Shown here: one piece after another, positions 1 through 13,747 of the stretch
Numbering within the stretch: the stretch's first letter is position 1
Layout: the number at the start of each line of letters is the position of its first letter
NCBI RefSeq assembly: GCF_003286085.1
Contig: NW_020825324.1
Coordinates: 1,922,001-1,986,000 of the forward strand
From: Drosophila persimilis
Taxonomy: Eukaryota; Arthropoda; Insecta; Diptera; Drosophilidae
Length of the DNA stretch: 64,000 nucleotides
Direction: 5' to 3'
Position numbers and translations under genes: made by a program
The notes under the pieces: model-generated
The model's database searches: none
What the model was told of the DNA's origin: nothing
What the model saw: the letters and a program-made list of their open reading frames with translations, nothing else

Positions 1-1416
1 AAACAATTTTGTTCCAACAGTTCAATGAATTCAATTCTACCCAAAACCATATTGATATGAGTGCCTCTCTGTGTGTGTATGCTTTTAATTTTTTATGATT
101 CTTATTACATTTTGAATATAGGCGGACGATAGTTTAAGCCGATGCGAGGTCAAGCACGGCTATTGGGAATTGAAAGTACATAGAACATGCCAATGAGATT
201 AGATTAGAGAGAGTCTAGTTGAACCCTTCGCCCCGTCCATGGAGCATTTCTGATGGCTCCGATTGGAGGGGGATCGGGTGGGGGCCAGAAGCGAGAGGTA
301 GACGAAGTAGCCAGTCATTCACGCACTTGAGGCTCCTAATCACATGGCCTGCTGGGCAGAGCAACTGGTTAAACTACTTAATAAGTCCATCTACAACAGC
401 ACACACACACGGATACGTACTCTTATATGTGCCCTATATCTTGGCATAAAATCATAATTTCTAGAATTTTTTTTCGTTTTTTTACGTTTTTTCCTTTGGT
501 TTTTTTTTGGTCTAGATTTTAATTTTGATTCTGTAACCTCTGACTTCTTTATATCTTATCTTGTGTGTTTTATGTCAAATATATACCGAAATATCGGCCT
601 TTTTTACCATAGTGCCGCTCTGCCTCTACACTAATTACCGCTAAGTATCGAAGCAAACTAATCTCTCTTCTTAACGGTACAAGGCTGATCGGGGAGGGCT
701 TCGAGTCTGTGGGAAATTTCCAACCGCCCCCGCAAAGGAAAATGCCAGCCTGGCGCTTTCCACATGATCGGAGGAGATCAAAACTAGCCCATAGAGACGG
801 CAGCGTGAGTGTAGAGTGGAGTTCGTGAGTCGTAAGCGACGTATTCGACGAGACTTGACTTGAATCAACTGGTATTAGTTTGGTGGGAGCTTATGAGTAG
901 ACCTTCTAATGATAGTCCCAAGCGATAGAAGCGTTTCAGCCGGGGCGAATCGCGAGTGTGCTCTGAAGAGTATACTGAGAATTGGGATAAAGAATGTATG
1001 TTGTACAGGGATGGCTGCAGCTTAGAAGGCACTTTATTCGTTTTACTTACGTAATTGCCGTGAGATTCAGTTGCTGGACTCACGACTCACGCGCTCTTCT
1101 CTAGGTGGCGGATGGACTGTGCGAACACCAACTAACATGTAGCCCGACCAAAGGGCTTAAAACCTAATTTATCATCGCGTAAGCAAGCTATGCGAACCAA
1201 ACAAACGAAAATAATATGATCGAAAGTAGCCAGAGTGATGGGTGGCGGGGGTCTGGAAGAGTGGGGCCATCGGGCAAAGGTACGGACCATAGGCCTAGCA
1301 ACCCGACACGCACCTGTAGAAACTCTACTTCGGTTTATTTTGTTTAGTTCTTTTTCTGTTTGTAGTTTTATGGCGGTGGGTTTTGACACTTAAGACTCAC
1401 GACGCCGCGGCGTTGA

Positions 1417-1424
1417 TATCGATA
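1417..1424. promoter_or_regulatory. Perfect DRE / BEAF-type motif TATCGATA
   Basis: The 8-bp palindrome TATCGATA is the DREF-binding element and contains the CGATA core read by BEAF-32. It is typical of promoters of broadly expressed fly genes. On the minus strand it is followed by A-rich leader-like sequence and a donor-like CAG|GTGCGT (GT at 1313-1312). It may therefore belong to a minus-strand gene starting near 1.4 kb and leaving the window on the left. I see only this one perfect copy in the window. Confidence 0.4.
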
Positions 1425-1910
1425 TGCAATCTTAATAGCGCACACAAATCAATCATAAAAATATTATAAGAAATGTGATGGCATACGAAAGCCTGGCATT
1501 CCCTAGTTATAAGAAGACTGGAAAATCTTCCGCTATCCGGAGATACTTCCGCCTATCCAAGATCTCATCTTTGGCAACTCGCTGACGTAGCCCAGAGAAT
1601 TTATAGAGCTAATATTTAATGCCTGGGCCTCGAGCTAGGTGCTGTATGGTGTATGGTGTGTGTGGTGTGTGTGGGGGGTATTTCTTCTTCATTGAGATCC
1701 TACACGCACCACTTCATCGAATACAGTGTTTCTTGGTTTTTTCTTTTATCAATTTCTGTTTACACACATTTTTGTGTTTGCATTTTCTTTGATACGCTTC
1801 GTTGTCCTAGCACTTGTGTAATCATCATCACGATTGTCATCACCATCAGCGCGCCAGAGCCATAGACAGACCAAACAGATCGAGAGCGATACGGTGAGAG
1901 TACAGGTACA

Positions 1911-1944
<34 letters not shown>

Positions 1945-4900
1945 CGGGTACGGGTGAGGGTACGGGTGAGGGCGAATGGCATTGCACTTTGTTTGTTATC
2001 CATTTGGAATGCTAATCTCTTGGGTAAATGCTTCACTTTCATCCACAGATGCGAGAGCGTTGCCGTTTGGCCCAGTGCAGCTTTTGCCCCTGTCCTCTGT
2101 CCCCTGCCCGAGTGTAATCAAGAAATTAGAGCGCACACACACTGACATTAATGATATATGAGGTACATAGTATATACATGCATACATACATATATGCTGT
2201 GTGAGATATCCACGCACATATAAGAGTATCTGGAAGATAACAAAGTATTGCTTTTATTTTTGGTCCCTACTTCCATTTCTTTCTTTCAATCTGGAATTCC
2301 CCTTATAGTAATTGTCTGTGATATCAGCTGTTCTATTAACACTCATATGTGTGTGTGTGTGTGTGTGTGTGCACACACATAGATACAATCAGATAACAGA
2401 GTTTTGCTTTAAAATTACGCTTCTACCTATTTCTCATTCTCTTAAAGTTATATGTGGTGTCAGCTGTTCAGAAAATAATTCCAAATAGATTCTTCCATAT
2501 AGAAACAATAAAACATTGCTTGCCAATCAAAACTCGAATGGAAAAAGAGATACATTCTCTAGATACTGCTCTAAAAGATATTGTTGAATTAGGATACTTT
2601 TGGAGTTCAATATTGAATAAAATCTACAATTAATATTCCATTAATGACTTCTATTGGGATGTTTCCATTATCCATTTTCAAATAAACACAATTGATGCAA
2701 TTACAACTTTCGAAATACATCGATTGTCCAATAATATCGCTACAGTTATCGAACTGTCCATTTCATAGACATTGCGCTCTGAGCTTTGGGGGAACTGTCA
2801 GTTTGTTTCGTATACTCGTATCTGTATCTCACAAACATAAAGACAAAAAGATACCATGTCTGCGACACTGAAACCTTTTCCACTCCTCAGGTCTATGGAT
2901 GTGTGTGTCTTTCTGTGCCTGGAGATATGCTCTGTTATCTTTTTTTATTTGTGTATTTGCCTGTTTTCTTTGCTCACAAAATTCTCACGTCTGTCAAATA
3001 AAATAAACGCAACCGAAACGACAAACGATCATCATGATAAAGGCCAAGAAGAAGAGAAAAAGATGCACCGCAGAAACAGCAGAGAGAAACAGAGGAAGCA
3101 CCCAAGACTCACTCATCATCGCTGCAGATCACCGATTCCCTGAGTGTGGCATGGCAGTAGTTTTGAGATCAGAAATAACGCATTCCAAGGGATCAGGATC
3201 GCGATCAGACCAGCCCAATGCATAGAGATCATTACCGGATATTTGGCAGGTTGTATGATCCGTTTGTATAGAGATCCATTCAATATATTTCATACTATAG
3301 GGGCAAAGCCTGGCGCCAACTCTTGAGGTATTGGTAATCAGGGTTGCATAGGATCAAATTGTTTTATGATCATTCCCATCCATTGCACCGGTGATCATTG
3401 ATCAGTTTCATTCCATTGGTTTCATTCATTACGGCTCCGTGTGAGTGATCAATGTGAAACGATCTCGTCCCGTGCTTCTCTCGTAAAAATAAGAAATGTT
3501 TACTTGTTACATATTACCATTACCGAAACCGAAACGAAAGTGATATGCAAATGTTGACAGTGGCACAGTTTTTTTATGGAGAGGAGAGCACGAGACTATC
3601 ATCATCATCATCATCATCATCGCCAGCTTCTCATCGTCATCGTCCATATCCTAGACTGTGTGTGTGTACATAGGTAATAACTATGGTAATCATAATAGTA
3701 AATGTTAAGAGACTTATGCTGATGCTGATGCTGATGTTTGCATTCCCCCATAAAAGATGAAATCTAGTCCACTAGTTGCTGTAGGCACATGGGTGGGGGA
3801 AAAGGTAGAGGTAGAGCTGCACTCCGACCAAATAAGGTGGCTAGTCTTTGTGTTTGAATTAAGAATAGACAAATTAGAGACATATCCAGAGCAAAGCCAG
3901 CTGCAAGACATTTATCTATTGTTCGAACAGATTCTTAGCTCGTGCTAAGTATTCATCATGGAATAATACACAACTCGTACAAATTTATGCGTATTTATTC
4001 TTTCCATTCGTTCTTTGTTGAATTTTTTAAGTTGTTCGATGCCCTCTACTCAATGGGGGCATATGGAATACTGTGAATTAGATGTTCATACACGGAAACC
4101 ACACGTTATCTATCCTGATTTACTGACTTATCATAATGATTATTCGAACCAAAATTTTCATTTTTATTCATTTCATCTGTCATCTAGCATTTCGAACAGA
4201 TTCTGCCCCTGTGAGTCTGTCAATCTTAAGCAGCTTTTTATGGTGCGATGAAGCTAATTGCTGAACGATGAGTTGGCTTTTTCCCTTCTCTGATATTATC
4301 TTCCAGTGCCAAAGTGTTGATTAACTTGGGCTAGTACTTCCCCCAAATTGTATGTATCATCTTTGTATAACTCTGGGATATTTCTATTGTATTTCTACAC
4401 GTAGATGATGTTCTTTACTTGGAAATGTAGCCACCCTTATACGATTAATTTCTAGCGATTAAATTCTTTGTTCAAATTTGTTGCCCCCAAGCTTTAAGGT
4501 ATGTAATTTTCGCATACGAGTTAGATGTAGGATATTATGCGTACCAATACTATTCCTAGTGTTTCCAGATGCTACCATCAAAGGTATTCCTACCCCTTTT
4601 TTCATTAGTCCTTCCATTTCCAGGGCATACCCCGTGTCGATCAGCGTGCCCTCTCAGCATTCATCACTTTGTTTCGCTTTTCATTTTTTGGATGCTTCCT
4701 GGTTACACTTATTTTTGGATGCTGTCGCTGTCGTCGTCGTCTGTTGCGCGTCCGAGTGATTCCATCAAAATCGCATAAATCCAAAACAAAACGTTTTAGT
4801 CGCCAGCCGTTCTCCTTCCTACTCCACCCTGCACCCTCCATCCCCTCCCCCTGGCTGGCCACTAACCCCTCCCATCCCGTGCCCTGGCCTGGCCCGGCCT

Positions 4901-7900
4901 GGCCTGTCTCTTCAAAAATAGTTTATGTACGAATTTTTGATTTGATGCCAAAATGTCGCAGAATAAATATGTTTTAAGACAGAGAAATCTTTTGGCCGCT
5001 ATGCGAAATGTCGCCCCATGCCCCCCGTACATTCTACACGCCACCCTGGTCCATCTCCCCTCTGGATCCATACCAGACACCACTCCAACCCACTCGGACC
5101 ACATCATGTAAAGTTCTGACATCCTCCCACATCCTAATATTGCTTTCTCCCTCCCTCTTCCTCTCTCTCTCTCTTTTTCGATCTAAATATACCCAAACTT
5201 TCATTGGATTTCAAACATTTATCGGTAATTAACATTGGGCCGCGAATTTCTGGCCTAACTTTCAAGTAATTGTATTGTTTTCCTTCCTCTGCTGGTTGTT
5301 GCTTCTTTTCGGCTTAGTCTTTTGGGCTGCCAGAATCCATAATGTTTGCTCTTAAATTAGTCTTAAAGACATTCCAGTCATAGACCTAGGCATAGACCTA
5401 GACACAGGCGCATGTGAAACACATTTGAACCATTTTTTAGCGGCGGGTTGGTGGGCTGGCCTACGTATTGGCCCGATGTGGCCAATGGTCGTCGTCGTCG
5501 TCGTCGTCGTCAAGTGGTAAAATTTAACAGACAACAAAAAAAAACTAAAGCCTTCACTAGGGGCTAATTCGGTCATAGGCGACTAAAGAGATAGAATATG
5601 TACTGAATCTCTATCTATCAAAAAACCGATTCTTTCACTAAGTAACTCTAACCAATACAAATAGCGATCCTTCTTACTGTTTTCTGACCATTTCTACAAG
5701 ATAGATGGATAGGTTTGCTAGTCAATTTCCCTTATTTATGGGTATACCAACCTCTCTGTATGTCTGTGGACGTGGCTCTTTAAATTGGCTATATTTTGAT
5801 ATCATTATAATATTGAAAATTCCTAGACATCTTCTAAGTCTTTGGTATCATTCTTTCGGTGTATTTTTGATACTCATAATCTTAATCCACTATTTCAATA
5901 TATGTATTTATCAACCACCCACCTTTTAGCGGACATACATATGTATGTACATATATCCTTCCATTTTCCCTCTAACATTTGCCTGAAAATTTTACATATG
6001 GATGTGTTTGAATCTACTGAAATCTATTGAGCTCAGATCTCGCAAAAAAGATTGTTCTGTAATCCTTACTGATCCAGGCAAGAAGGGGAAATAATTATAA
6101 ATTTTCTGATCATCTTTTTGCAGACTTAAAGGCCCCACCTTTACCGTGTAGGGCATTCGTACTTAGGAAAAGAAACTAAAGAAGAACAAACACCAGAACA
6201 GACCAGGCAGAAGCAAAAGATTTCACGACTTTTGACGCTGTAATAATTTTATTTTATTTTCTAATTCTGGCAACAGTTGGATACCAGATTCGAGATAAAT
6301 GTACTATTTCATGCTAATTCTTTTATTTTATCTTTGACATTTGTGGCGCTATATCTGACGCGCTCTTTCGGCCTTCTGTGCTCTGTTCTTTGAAGGGCGT
6401 CGGAAAGGGGGCTGGGGGTGTTTGGGGGGTGTGTGCGTGGGTCTACACCATATTTATTCTAGTTGTTTTTTTATAAATAGAGTTTCCTTCTCTCAGACTG
6501 TATCTCTGGCCCATTATCATGTGCTACACGTGCCATTCATTTAAGTTGACTTTTATTCCTATATTTTATTTATTTATTTCTATTTGGTTTTCGTTTTATT
6601 GTATGGAAAATTTTCGCCTGAACTTGTCTAAACTTGATCTATTTCATGCTCACACCAAAATTCATATATTTCAGCTAAGATCGGCATAGACAGAAAATTA
6701 TATGATCACTCGAAGCATGGACTCGTTGCTAGGAGAACAATATCCAACTGACAGATTGATTATCTTTTCAGTAATCATTAAAGATCATCTTCGAACGGTC
6801 ATTGGTTTGTAGAGATGGAGAACCCATAAGGACTCGCATCACTCCCACATCATCTTGGGATTTTCATTCCCAGCCAATCTTAGGATTGGGACCCCACTCC
6901 CACTCATTCATAGCTCTTTATCGAATGATTCATTTGAAATCACCTTTTAAGTATCCTCCCATTATGGATATTCCATTAAATTTAATCACATTTTTTTGTA
7001 CAACATTGTACAACTTTGAAAATAGCCCCAGAAAATTTTCCATTGGGTTGGAAACCAGTTTTTCCCGAACTCGAGGGGCTTCGAGGGAATAAAATATAGA
7101 CTCTGAATTATGTATAAGCATACACATATGATATATACTGTAGACAATCCAAAGAGTTTTCTGTCTCCCTCTCTCCCCATCGAATGGCCATTGATGAGGC
7201 GGCTTTTTTTGTGAATGTCGTATTGATTTTATTGCCCTCTCCGCTTGAACTCTGAGGCAACTGCGTAGAACCCAGGCCAGACACGAAAATCAAATTCAAA
7301 TCCGTAAAAGAAATGCTCAAAATTATTCTGCAATGTCAACGAATATTTCGCTGTGTGTCCGTGCCGTGGCCGCGTCCCTGTCCGTGTAAGGTGACATTTC
7401 CTGCGCCTCCACCAGAAACGGCCTTCGAAGCATTTTCTCTCGGTCAGCCATTCACTGACTGACTGACCACTTGGTGTGGGGGCATGGGGGCATGGGGGCG
7501 CTGGTCTTTGCTGCATTTGGGAACATTTCGGTTGTTTTGGCTTTCACAAAAATGCTGACACTTTTTTCTGTTTCGCCCTTAAATTCGCAAAAAATGCACA
7601 AAAATTCATCGAACTTAGGCGAAATTCAATTTCTCACATCAGCTGAGAAATTTCGTTTTATTGAGTATGGAAACTGCACAAAGAACTAAAGTCCATACTT
7701 GAGGCTTATATGGGGCTATGCTTAAACATCAGTTTTCAGGTTCTTAACAATGAATAAATAAATATTTAAATGATATTTTATGCTACATATATATTTGGAA
7801 GAACTATGTATTTGAGGCAGATTTATACAGAAAATATTTATATTTTTTGTGCTGAAAAATACTATTCCATTGAATTAATATTTTATTTGTATTTTGTTTT

Positions 7901-9687
7901 CATCCACATACAGCTTTCCAGGCCCATTTGGCCTTTGGCCTAATACATAATCAATTGAATTAATGAATTAAATTTCAGTTTCTGGATATCAGTCTTTTCC
8001 CTTTTTTGCAATTATTTCGAGTGGCGTGGCCTCCCCTTCGATCTGTACTATCAGCACTTATGCACGAACATATGTATATGTATATATATATTTGAACGAG
8101 TATTTTGGTTTGGCTCTGCACTTGAAACTGTACAAAACTGATGGAAAAAACCTTTCGTTTTGAATTTCCATCAAAAAAAATAGAATGCATTTTCCCCCGA
8201 GGCAGGGAGCTGGCGTTCTCAAGAAGTAAATTTGAGAACCCCGGAATGTCTGACTGTATGCATTTATTTGATTTATTGTTGGTTATTTTTTGTAATATTT
8301 TTCGTTTAAGATCATGTTAACGGGAACGACGGAAAGACGGAAAGACGGAACGGAAGGGCTCATATTTTGCACGCGCCAAATTTGTTGCCTTCACTTCTTT
8401 GCTTATGAGACTCCGACATTGCGGAATGTTTCCTGTACGATCGCCCAGCCAAGGGAATTCCTTACTATCAGGAATTTATGCTACCACCACACGAAACTTG
8501 AGTTTCTGGGAGCGCCTCTTCTTATATCACATCTTAGAAAATCATTGGACAATCCTTGGCACAAGATCATGGGGTCCAAGGGTATAGCAGAGGAATATGT
8601 TCTGCATTTATTAGCATGGGCTTCATTTACCTTCTTTATACAATGTATCTATATTCCTGTAGCTTTTACCGTCTACATATTTTTCAGACATTTTGATGTA
8701 TTTGGATCTATTAGCCCTTTGGTTAACCCATTGTTGCCGCGCTTGTTTAATATTATATTTTTTTTTTTTGTAATGAAAAGCGAAAAAAAAGTATTGTATC
8801 TAAATTGATAAGTATTTTATAATTCTATATATTTTTTATTTATTTAATTTTGTGTTATATATTATATTAATTTTAAGAGGTAAATATCAATTTTCCTCTA
8901 AATAAAGTGAATTCCATATCTAGTATTCCCAAAAAGTTTCTATTCGATGGAAAAGTGTCTAATGTATCTTTTTTCATCGAATGTATCTTTCTGCTTCATT
9001 TTTGTTCTCTTGCAAAACCCAAAGGCCTCTGAAAATCCATTCAGGGTAGGGTATCCACAATTCCGTCTCTGCGTCTTTGAGTCTTTGCCTTCTTTTCTTT
9101 TTGTTTGATTTCATTTTATCTCACTTGCTACATAGGAAAACCAAAACCAAAGCAAAACAAAAAACACCAAACAAAACAAAAACAAAACGAAATGAAACTT
9201 TGCGGTTGAGTTTCTATTTTCCCACGCGCCGTCGCTTGTGGAGTAGGAGGAGAAGGGAGGAGGGTAGAGGGTGGAGGGTGAAGGGTGGAGGGCGGAGAAG
9301 GAAGGAGAAGGAGAAGGAGGCAGAGTTGGAGAAGGAATACATACATATGTGAATTGTTCCGGAGAGATACATGTGCTGCCGGAGGGAGGGAGCAGGGAGG
9401 AAGGGAACCTAAACATTTGCTCACCTTTATCACAATTGTGTGTGTGTTTTGAAAGCTTTTCCACGCACGCACACACGCACGCACACGCACGCACCACGCA
9501 CACCAAAGCACTCGATTAATTTATAAGAAGTTTCACGCACCTTGCCCCCCGTAACCATGACACGCGTGACGAATCAGCAACAGTTAGCGGTGGGTAAGGG
9601 CCAGGGGCTGGGGGCAGGGGGCACGGCAGGCAGTGCTAACCCCTAGAGTACGATTATCGCCTACTTGTCGGCGTATGTATATAATAT

Positions 9688-9938
9688 ATACCTAGAGAAA
9701 AAAGTCCTGCGAGGCCCCAATAACGATACTTAGATATTGCCCGAGAATGGAAATATTAAAATCGAAGTGATCTTTACTTTTGGACAAAAGTTTGAGCAAA
9801 ATTTATCGAAATGTATTATTGTAATGTAACGTAATTTTGTTTTGTTTTATATCTAAATCAAAGTTCATTCAATTTTATTATTTTTGTATTTAAAAAACGA
9901 ATAGTTCCTTTTAATACGCCGTTTTTCTCTCAGTGTAC
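9688..9938 (+). mobile_element. Short terminal-inverted-repeat element, copy A
   Basis: The left end reads TACCTAGAGAAAAAAG and the right end TTTTTCTCTCAGTGTA. These are inverted relatives of each other. The 251-bp body is AT-rich and non-coding. It shares end sequences and internal segments (for example TATTGCCCGAGAATGG near the left and AGTTCCTTTTAATACGCC near the right) with copies B and C. It looks like a non-autonomous MITE-type element; the family name is not recognised. Confidence 0.5.
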
Positions 9939-10698
9939 ACTCCTCATATTGAGTTTTAAGCCTAGTTTTCAAGAACTTTGCAAGATTGATAAGTAGACAC
10001 TACAATTTCCCAACTATTACGTTTTCAAATGGAAAATTAAAGAAGTTTTTTTTGGTATTTTTCTCTCGAAATATTAAATTAAAAATCCAGTAAAAGTCGA
10101 TGAATACATTATGATAATTGAAGAAAAAAGATCACAATCCTCGGAATATCTTTGGGATCGCCAAAGCCGATAGCCGATAGCCGATAGCCGCACGACTGGC
10201 ACAAGCGACCAAAAGGCAGAAAAAATGACAACCGGAAGGCCGGCCACCTCGGCTCGGCTGGATTTCAGTGCCTAGGTGCTGTGCTATCCGATCTGGTTTG
10301 GTTTGATTATTTGGACATTTCCATACACTTGTCATGCGCCATCGATCGTTCGGTTTGTGAAGGGTTTTCGTAGAGCTACGAACCGGAATGGACCACCAAC
10401 AAGCCAAAGCCAAAGCCAAAGCCAATCCCACCTGAGCCTACTGGCCACACTTTGTATGAGCAACCAAGCAGGCCCGTGCCAATTGATCAATACGGCGGCT
10501 GGTTGACCAATGAATGTATAAATTGTGCGAGTATTGGCACAGTGGTTGGATGGTCGGCAATACCTAAAAAGAGACAACCAGACGTCTTGAGAGATTTCGA
10601 ATGGAAACCCCCTACATATTTCGTAATTGTTTGACAGTTTCAAACCAGTTTTATCAGAGAACGGAACATTTTACTTAATTAAATTTGAATTCACTCGA

Positions 10699-11140
10699 TT
10701 ACAGATCGAAATTATCCCAATCATCGATGTCCTTCTCAAACATATCGCTATCGTCATCGGGTTTTCTTCGCGTGTGGTTCGGGTCGTCGTACACTCGACA
10801 CGTCTCCAGGCACTCAGCCTTTGTGTAGAACCGATTCGGATTGCCGCCACAGCCGCCGTAATAGTAGAATATGCAGCGATTTGTCAGATAGTCAAAGCCC
10901 CAGACCTTGACCCAATCTTTGCAGGGACCCGGATCCACCAGATATATGCATTTGGCTGTGTGATTGGACTAAACGCTTGTAAGTTATAGGAAATACAAAT
11001 CTAGTTGGCTGACCATTGAGAAACTTACGTTGCCGCACCGTGAATCCCTGTGGCACAAGACCCGCCACAGGCGCCACCAGGAGCTGTCCAATTGTTAGAT
11101 ATAGATACATTGCTGTAATTGGGAAACTATATTCTGTCAT
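10699..11140 (-). CDS. Secreted single-domain Kunitz (BPTI-like) protein, two exons
   Basis: CDS is complement(join(10699..10955, 11029..11140)), 122 residues. The 73-bp intron (10956-11028) has GTAAGT and CACACAG ends and keeps the Kunitz frame. The first exon gives a hydrophobic leader that reads as a signal peptide. Translation may instead start at the second Met (ATG 11110-11108), which gives a more standard leader and 112 residues. Cysteines at 40, 49, 65, 73, 86 and 90 have the exact Kunitz spacing 8-15-7-12-3, with the family motif YYYGGCGGNPNRF. The P1 residue after Cys49 is Lys50, which fits trypsin-like serine proteases; P1' is Asp51, where Ala or Gly is usual. The tail after Cys90 is Asp-rich. 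Expected role: extracellular protease inhibitor. Target and exact orthologue unknown. No neighbouring gene is within 10 kb. Confidence 0.88.
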
Positions 11141-11287
11141 ATATACAATCGATTGGCACTCTTGTTGAAGTAAGACTCAATGCTAATATGATTCGAACGA
11201 TAGATCCGCACAGATCGTTCTCTGCAACTCGATAAAGATGGGACCACATTCGGGGAAAAGGACTTCGAATCGCCACCAGAGCGTCTC

Positions 11288-11295
11288 TTCTTATA
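11288..11295 (-). promoter_or_regulatory. Possible TATA box of the Kunitz gene
   Basis: The minus strand reads CTTATAAGAAG here, about 150 bp upstream of the Kunitz ATG. A start site near 11260 would give a leader of roughly 120-150 nt. No clear initiator is seen at that place, so this is weak. Confidence 0.25.
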
Positions 11296-13255
11296 AGTAT
11301 GCTCGTAAGTGCTCGTTTGGATGTACATATATTTGCATTCCTAAAGCAATTTGTTTTTGAACCAGTGTGGCTTAGCTTCACACATGCCTTGCCATGCCAT
11401 GCGCTCGACCAGGTTCAGGGTCAACGATGTAATATTTTAATTTATTTCGCGTTCTTTCTGCCCTACACGTTCTCTGTCTCGGTCTCTCTCGGATCCAATT
11501 TTGTATAGATCCTTCGTCTATATACTTAGAGACTGCTGGGACCGACACGGTGGACGCTTTCTTTGCTTTTTGTTTTGCTCTCCGATTCGTAAGCCGCACT
11601 CTTTCTACCCCCCTTTGTCCCCCTTTCCCTGGGCTGCCCGACCCAGTTAGTCTGTTCTCCTCTTCTGTGGATTTCTGTGGCTTTCCCATGGCCAATGGGT
11701 CCTCCTATTTCATTCTTTGGGGTTCATTATGTAGGAACTTTGTTTCGGCTTTCGATATGTTCATTAATCATTCGCCGCATATTGAGTGGTCATCCCTCTT
11801 CGCGGCACAACCCCCCTACCCCCTTTGGCAGCTCCCTTTTTGGGGCTTTTGTTCCTCCAATTTGCTTAATTAACTTCTAAACGTCGCCTTTGGCTTCTTT
11901 CTGCGATATTTTGCACTCTTCCACTCCAACTTCCACTCCTTTCCCACTGTGTTCTTAGAGGGCTCGCATGGGGCATGCGAAATTCCTCTTTTCGACTAAT
12001 TAGCAGTTTCGTTTTGTTCTTTTATCTTCGGAGACTTTGTCTTCATCTGCGATTCGGGCAAGCACTTTTTCACAGTCGCTGCGGAATTTCTCTCAGTGAT
12101 CAAGTCAATATGACTATGGACATTTCAGCGGACAATAAATAGCGGTTCAAAGTTTATCGATCTGGATATCTTTCTCTAAAGCCTCCTCTATCCGCACCAT
12201 CAGTAATAAATGGTGGAGGTCGGAAGAAATAGTTTATGCGGAATACTGATTACTGATGCTAAAAATATCATACTGATACTAGGCTTAAGGAACTACTTTT
12301 AAATATTTTATTTTGGCTGAATTTCGAATTTATCAAAAAATCCATTAAATTTAAGTTTATAATATTTTAATTTACTATTAATTACGATTATTATTATTGT
12401 ATTATATATTGTAATTATAATACTACTTATTATAGGCAGATATATTTTTAAATCAATTATTAATATTAATATGTATTAAATAAATATTTGTTCTACTTTA
12501 CTTTGTAATTATATTTAAATTAAAATTTCTTTTCTATTTCGGGAATGTGATTCAGCGAAGACTTCTTATGTGAATCCCATTAATTGTTCCCTCAATTCCG
12601 CTTATCATATAACCCAAGAAAACCGTCGAAAATGTACCCTCAAGCACCCTCGGACCCGGTTCGACCTTGGTTGATTTGCAAATTTATTGTTGCTGCTGCC
12701 TGGGCTTTTTCATGGCTATAAAGTATTATGGAAATAATTAAAAGATTTGGCAGGGTGCGTAAAAAAAAATGCTCGAGTTTCAAATGTGAAAAAAAAAGAA
12801 ATGAAAATGAAAATAAAAATCGTATTTTATACACATGCGATTAACGTCGCATTTTTGCAGAATCGCGCGATACGGACCTTGATTGATAACTAAAATACAC
12901 ATATACATATGTATGTATACATATACATATTTAAGTATGTATGTATGTGTGTATTTATGTACGCACTAAATATAGTTAGTGATAGTTGTGCTATAGCAAC
13001 TAGCCGACGTTCGGGAAGTGAAAGACCTTCGAAGCGAACGAAAAGAGAGAGAGAAAAGAAAAATGCTGAAAAGTGATAGTAAATTAGCTTGGTTTAGCTT
13101 GAATTATATGTATGTTTATACTACCACACTCAAGTGTATGACAATTGATAAGATTCCGTGCCTCAGATATAGATATTGCGTGGCCCCGCCCTCGCCCCCG
13201 CCCTTAAAGCACTACAGATTTCACTATGCTCGCACACGTTTCATCTAAGGGGTGC

Positions 13256-13277
13256 GGGGGGGGGGGGGGGGGGGGGG
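13256..13277 (+). repeat. 22-base G homopolymer
   Basis: An uninterrupted run of 22 G. Its length is prone to sequencing error. A shorter G run occurs at about 57141-57153. Confidence 0.8.
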
Positions 13278-13483
13278 TCTTAATTAGCGACATTCTGAAG
13301 AGAGATGAGTGGCGGACGCTTTGATTAGCGTCGGTCGTGGCGGCAGTGGTGGCTGGGGGAATCACACAGCGAAGAGTGCCGAAACCAGATCGCTGGATAA
13401 GCCCTTGGAGGAGCGGACGGCCAGGGGGAGGCAAGATTTAACGGAAGTTGGGGCTGGGGCTGGAGCTGGAGGATAACTGTAAA

Positions 13484-13747
13484 TACACCCAGGGAAAAAA
13501 GCCCTGAGAGCCCCAAGAGTGGAAGTATCAAAAAATATTTTATCTAAATACATTTCATATTTAATTAAAATATTTTCACATTTAAGTAAAATTATTTCAT
13601 ATTCAAATTCAATATATTTCCTACAAATAAATTATATTAAATTGGTTTTATATTTGGCATAAATATGGGCAGTATTTTTAATACAAAGTGAATTTAATTT
13701 AATTTTAAAAACGGAATACTTCCTTTACTATGCCATTTCAAGCTCAG
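13484..13747 (+). mobile_element. Short terminal-inverted-repeat element, copy B
   Basis: Starts TACACCCAGGGAAAAAAG and continues CCCTGAGAGCCCC, close to copies A and C. The right end (ACTTCCTTTACTATGCC, then AGCTCAG) parallels that of copy A. It is 264 bp with an AT-rich, non-coding interior. Confidence 0.5.

Larger units (their letters stand above)
1..10650. other. Gene-poor non-coding stretch
   Basis: Apart from the possible minus-strand promoter at 1.4 kb, no gene could be supported. The region holds hexamer repeats related to GGTATG at about 1905-1972, a (GT)n at 2349-2371, (ATC)n at 3598-3621, GATC-rich sequence at about 3100-3480, (GTC)n at 5488-5511, AT-rich DNA at 7740-8000 and 8800-8900, GA-rich purine DNA at 9240-9330, CA/CG repeats at 9465-9500, and one copy of a terminal-inverted-repeat element at 9688-9938. 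A 164-codon open frame at 8314-8808 is compositionally random. Confidence 0.6.

Noticed and set aside
8314-8808. 164-codon open frame on the plus strand
   Set aside because: No domain, patchy hydrophobic composition, AT-rich 3' half with poly-T and poly-A runs; looks like chance.
12640-12690. CGGTTCGACC as a tRNA B-box
   Set aside because: No matching A-box or acceptor stem could be folded around it.
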